Source: Bacillota bacterium (GTDB lineage Bacteria > Bacillota > Clostridia > Oscillospirales > JAKOTC01). From it: a DNA stretch of 6,768 nucleotides. Where the stretch lies: the NCBI GenBank assembly GCA_029776465.1, contig JAKOTC010000206.1:1-6768 (forward strand), read 5' to 3'. The notes under the pieces are model-generated. The model had not been told where the DNA came from, searched no databases, and saw only the letters and a program-made list of their open reading frames with translations. Shown here piece after piece: positions 5,922-6,768 of this stretch; positions within the stretch are counted from its first letter, which is position 1; each line of letters starts with the position of its first letter. Both the position numbers and the translations under genes were made by a program.

Positions 5922-6713
5922 TTACCTCAGATCGTGTTTTTTCAATATTTCCATCAGGCCGGCGGGATCATTGCTTGTAAACAACTCGGCTCCACGCTCA
6001 ACCGCGAGTAAAACATCCGCTTCGGTCTGTACGCCGGCACCCACCCAGGGATGAATTCCGTCAGCCTTTACCCGGCTGAAATCCTCGAGAGGATTGACGG
6101 GTGAATCACCCGACACCCATTTTCCATCCACCATATGCTGATTGAACAGGCAGGCGCAATAAAGCTTTGCTTTAGTGTTGCTGACAATTTCGTAGGGATA
6201 AAAACCGTGCAGACGGAAGCGGCCGTCATATTTGTGTTCTATGTATTCAAGCAATCTCCCGTCAAAGCTGTTGACGAAGGCTCTGTCCCAGAGGCCGTAC
6301 TCGTTAATCAGTTTGATGGCACGGTCGGCGCTCTCACAGGCGAACTCGCTTCCAAGCACATGAAAATAATCCTTAAACTCAAAGTTGAAGGTCATATTTT
6401 CCCCGATCTGCTTCATCAGATCAAGAAATTCTTCAAGTGTGGGAACAGTATAGCCGGTGAACTCTGCTCCCCGTTTTTTACCCACATCGATTTTTTTAAT
6501 CTCGGCCAGAGTCATTTCATGAATTTTGCCCGGATGATCGGCGGTGCGTAAAAAATCGCTGTCATGGGCGACAACAATTTTACCGTCCTTAGTCATATGC
6601 AGATCGAGCTCTATCATATCAGCTTCAATCTCACATGCCGAACGGAAAGCTGGAAGCGTATTTTCCGGGAAGAGTGCCATATTGCCGCGATGGGCCGCAA
6701 CTTCAATTTTCAT
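5922..6713 (-). CDS. Glycerophosphodiester phosphodiesterase family protein (GDPD)
   Basis: The 263-residue protein has the GDPD TIM-barrel signature and should hydrolyse glycerophosphodiesters to sn-glycerol-3-phosphate plus an alcohol, needing a divalent metal. Seen motifs: AAHRGN (6-11) with the catalytic H8 and R9, PENTLPAF (16-23) with E17 and N18, MIELDLHMTKDG (33-44) with metal-ligand candidates E35 and D37, VVAHD (47-51) with the second catalytic H50, FEFK (111-114) with E112, and the terminal-strand segment FTSNDP (245-250). Length fits the short cytoplasmic bacterial class (about 240-260), and no signal peptide is seen. The ATG at 6713 follows AAAGG (complement of 6722-6726) at 8 bases. 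It is separated from the rhamnose cluster by a strong terminator and its own 3' region, so it is probably the last gene of an unrelated unit to the right. Substrate specificity is not determinable; some family members act on other phosphodiesters. Confidence 0.94.
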   Translation of the reverse strand: MKIEVAAHRGNMALFPENTLPAFRSACEIEADMIELDLHMTKDGKIVVAHDSDFLRTADHPGKIHEMTLAEIKKIDVGKKRGAEFTGYTVPTLEEFLDLMKQIGENMTFNFEFKDYFHVLGSEFACESADRAIKLINEYGLWDRAFVNSFDGRLLEYIEHKYDGRFRLHGFYPYEIVSNTKAKLYCACLFNQHMVDGKWVSGDSPVNPLEDFSRVKADGIHPWVGAGVQTEADVLLAVERGAELFTSNDPAGLMEILKKHDLR

Positions 6714-6742
6714 ATAAAAGACCTTTCTTTAAACAAGGAATT

Positions 6743-6766
6743 TTAAAGCGGGTTGTCCAAGTAGAA
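6743..6766 (-). CDS. Possible last codons of a gene upstream of GDPD
   Basis: One minus-strand frame from the right edge reads FYLDNPL and stops at TAA (6745-6743), 29 bases before the GDPD start. This would fit the end of a preceding gene in the same operon. Seven codons are too few to prove coding, and another frame also stops nearby, so this only flags the edge. Confidence 0.2.
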   Translation of the reverse strand, partial: FYLDNPL

Positions 6767-6768
6767 AC

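Noticed and set aside
1..6768. Search for CRISPR arrays, tRNA genes, insertion sequences or phage parts
   Set aside because: No regularly spaced repeats, cloverleaf sequences, terminal inverted repeats or transposase/integrase motifs were found on either strand.

Overview
The window looks like a chromosomal segment from a Bacillota (Firmicutes) bacterium, probably a gut-type Clostridia/Oscillospirales member. This is inferred from GGAGG-type ribosome binding sites, mid-range GC with GC-rich third positions, sigma-A-like promoter spacing and the style of the proteins (cytoplasmic GH78, AraC/cupin regulator). No marker gene fixes the species.

Layout. Nearly everything is on the minus strand. 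Reading 6768 to 1, there is first a possible last few codons of an upstream gene, then a glycerophosphodiester phosphodiesterase (GDPD, 6713 to 5922). A strong intrinsic terminator follows (5800-5836), closing that unit. A good sigma-A-like promoter (5777 to 5749) then drives a four-gene cluster: an AraC-family regulator (5685 to 4837), an SGNH/GDSL hydrolase (4840 to 4108), L-rhamnose isomerase rhaA (4080 to 2812) and a GH78 alpha-L-rhamnosidase (2770 to 206). The cluster ends at a long hairpin plus T-run (137-183). The left edge (2-103) probably carries the C-terminus of a convergent plus-strand gene that shares this terminator.

How it works together (inference). All gene junctions are short (4-nt overlap, 27 nt, 41 nt) with no terminator between them, so the cluster is probably one rhamnoside-utilisation operon. 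A rhamnose-containing glycoside enters the cell, the SGNH esterase may remove acyl (acetyl) groups, GH78 releases L-rhamnose, and RhaA converts it to L-rhamnulose. None of the enzymes has a visible signal peptide. Rhamnulokinase, rhamnulose-1-phosphate aldolase and a transporter are not in the window.

Main oddity. The SGNH hydrolase is split by a +1 frameshift at a run of five G's close to its start. The natural start (ATG at 4840, overlapping the araC stop as ATGA) reads 21 codons to a TGA. The catalytic GDS serine motif lies in the +1 frame, which has no usable start codon upstream of it. Removing one G restores a 243-residue protein with all SGNH blocks. This may be a real inactivating indel, a sequencing error, or, less likely, programmed frameshifting. 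Apart from this, the locus is a recognisable carbohydrate-utilisation operon, and I do not see evidence for a wholly new system.
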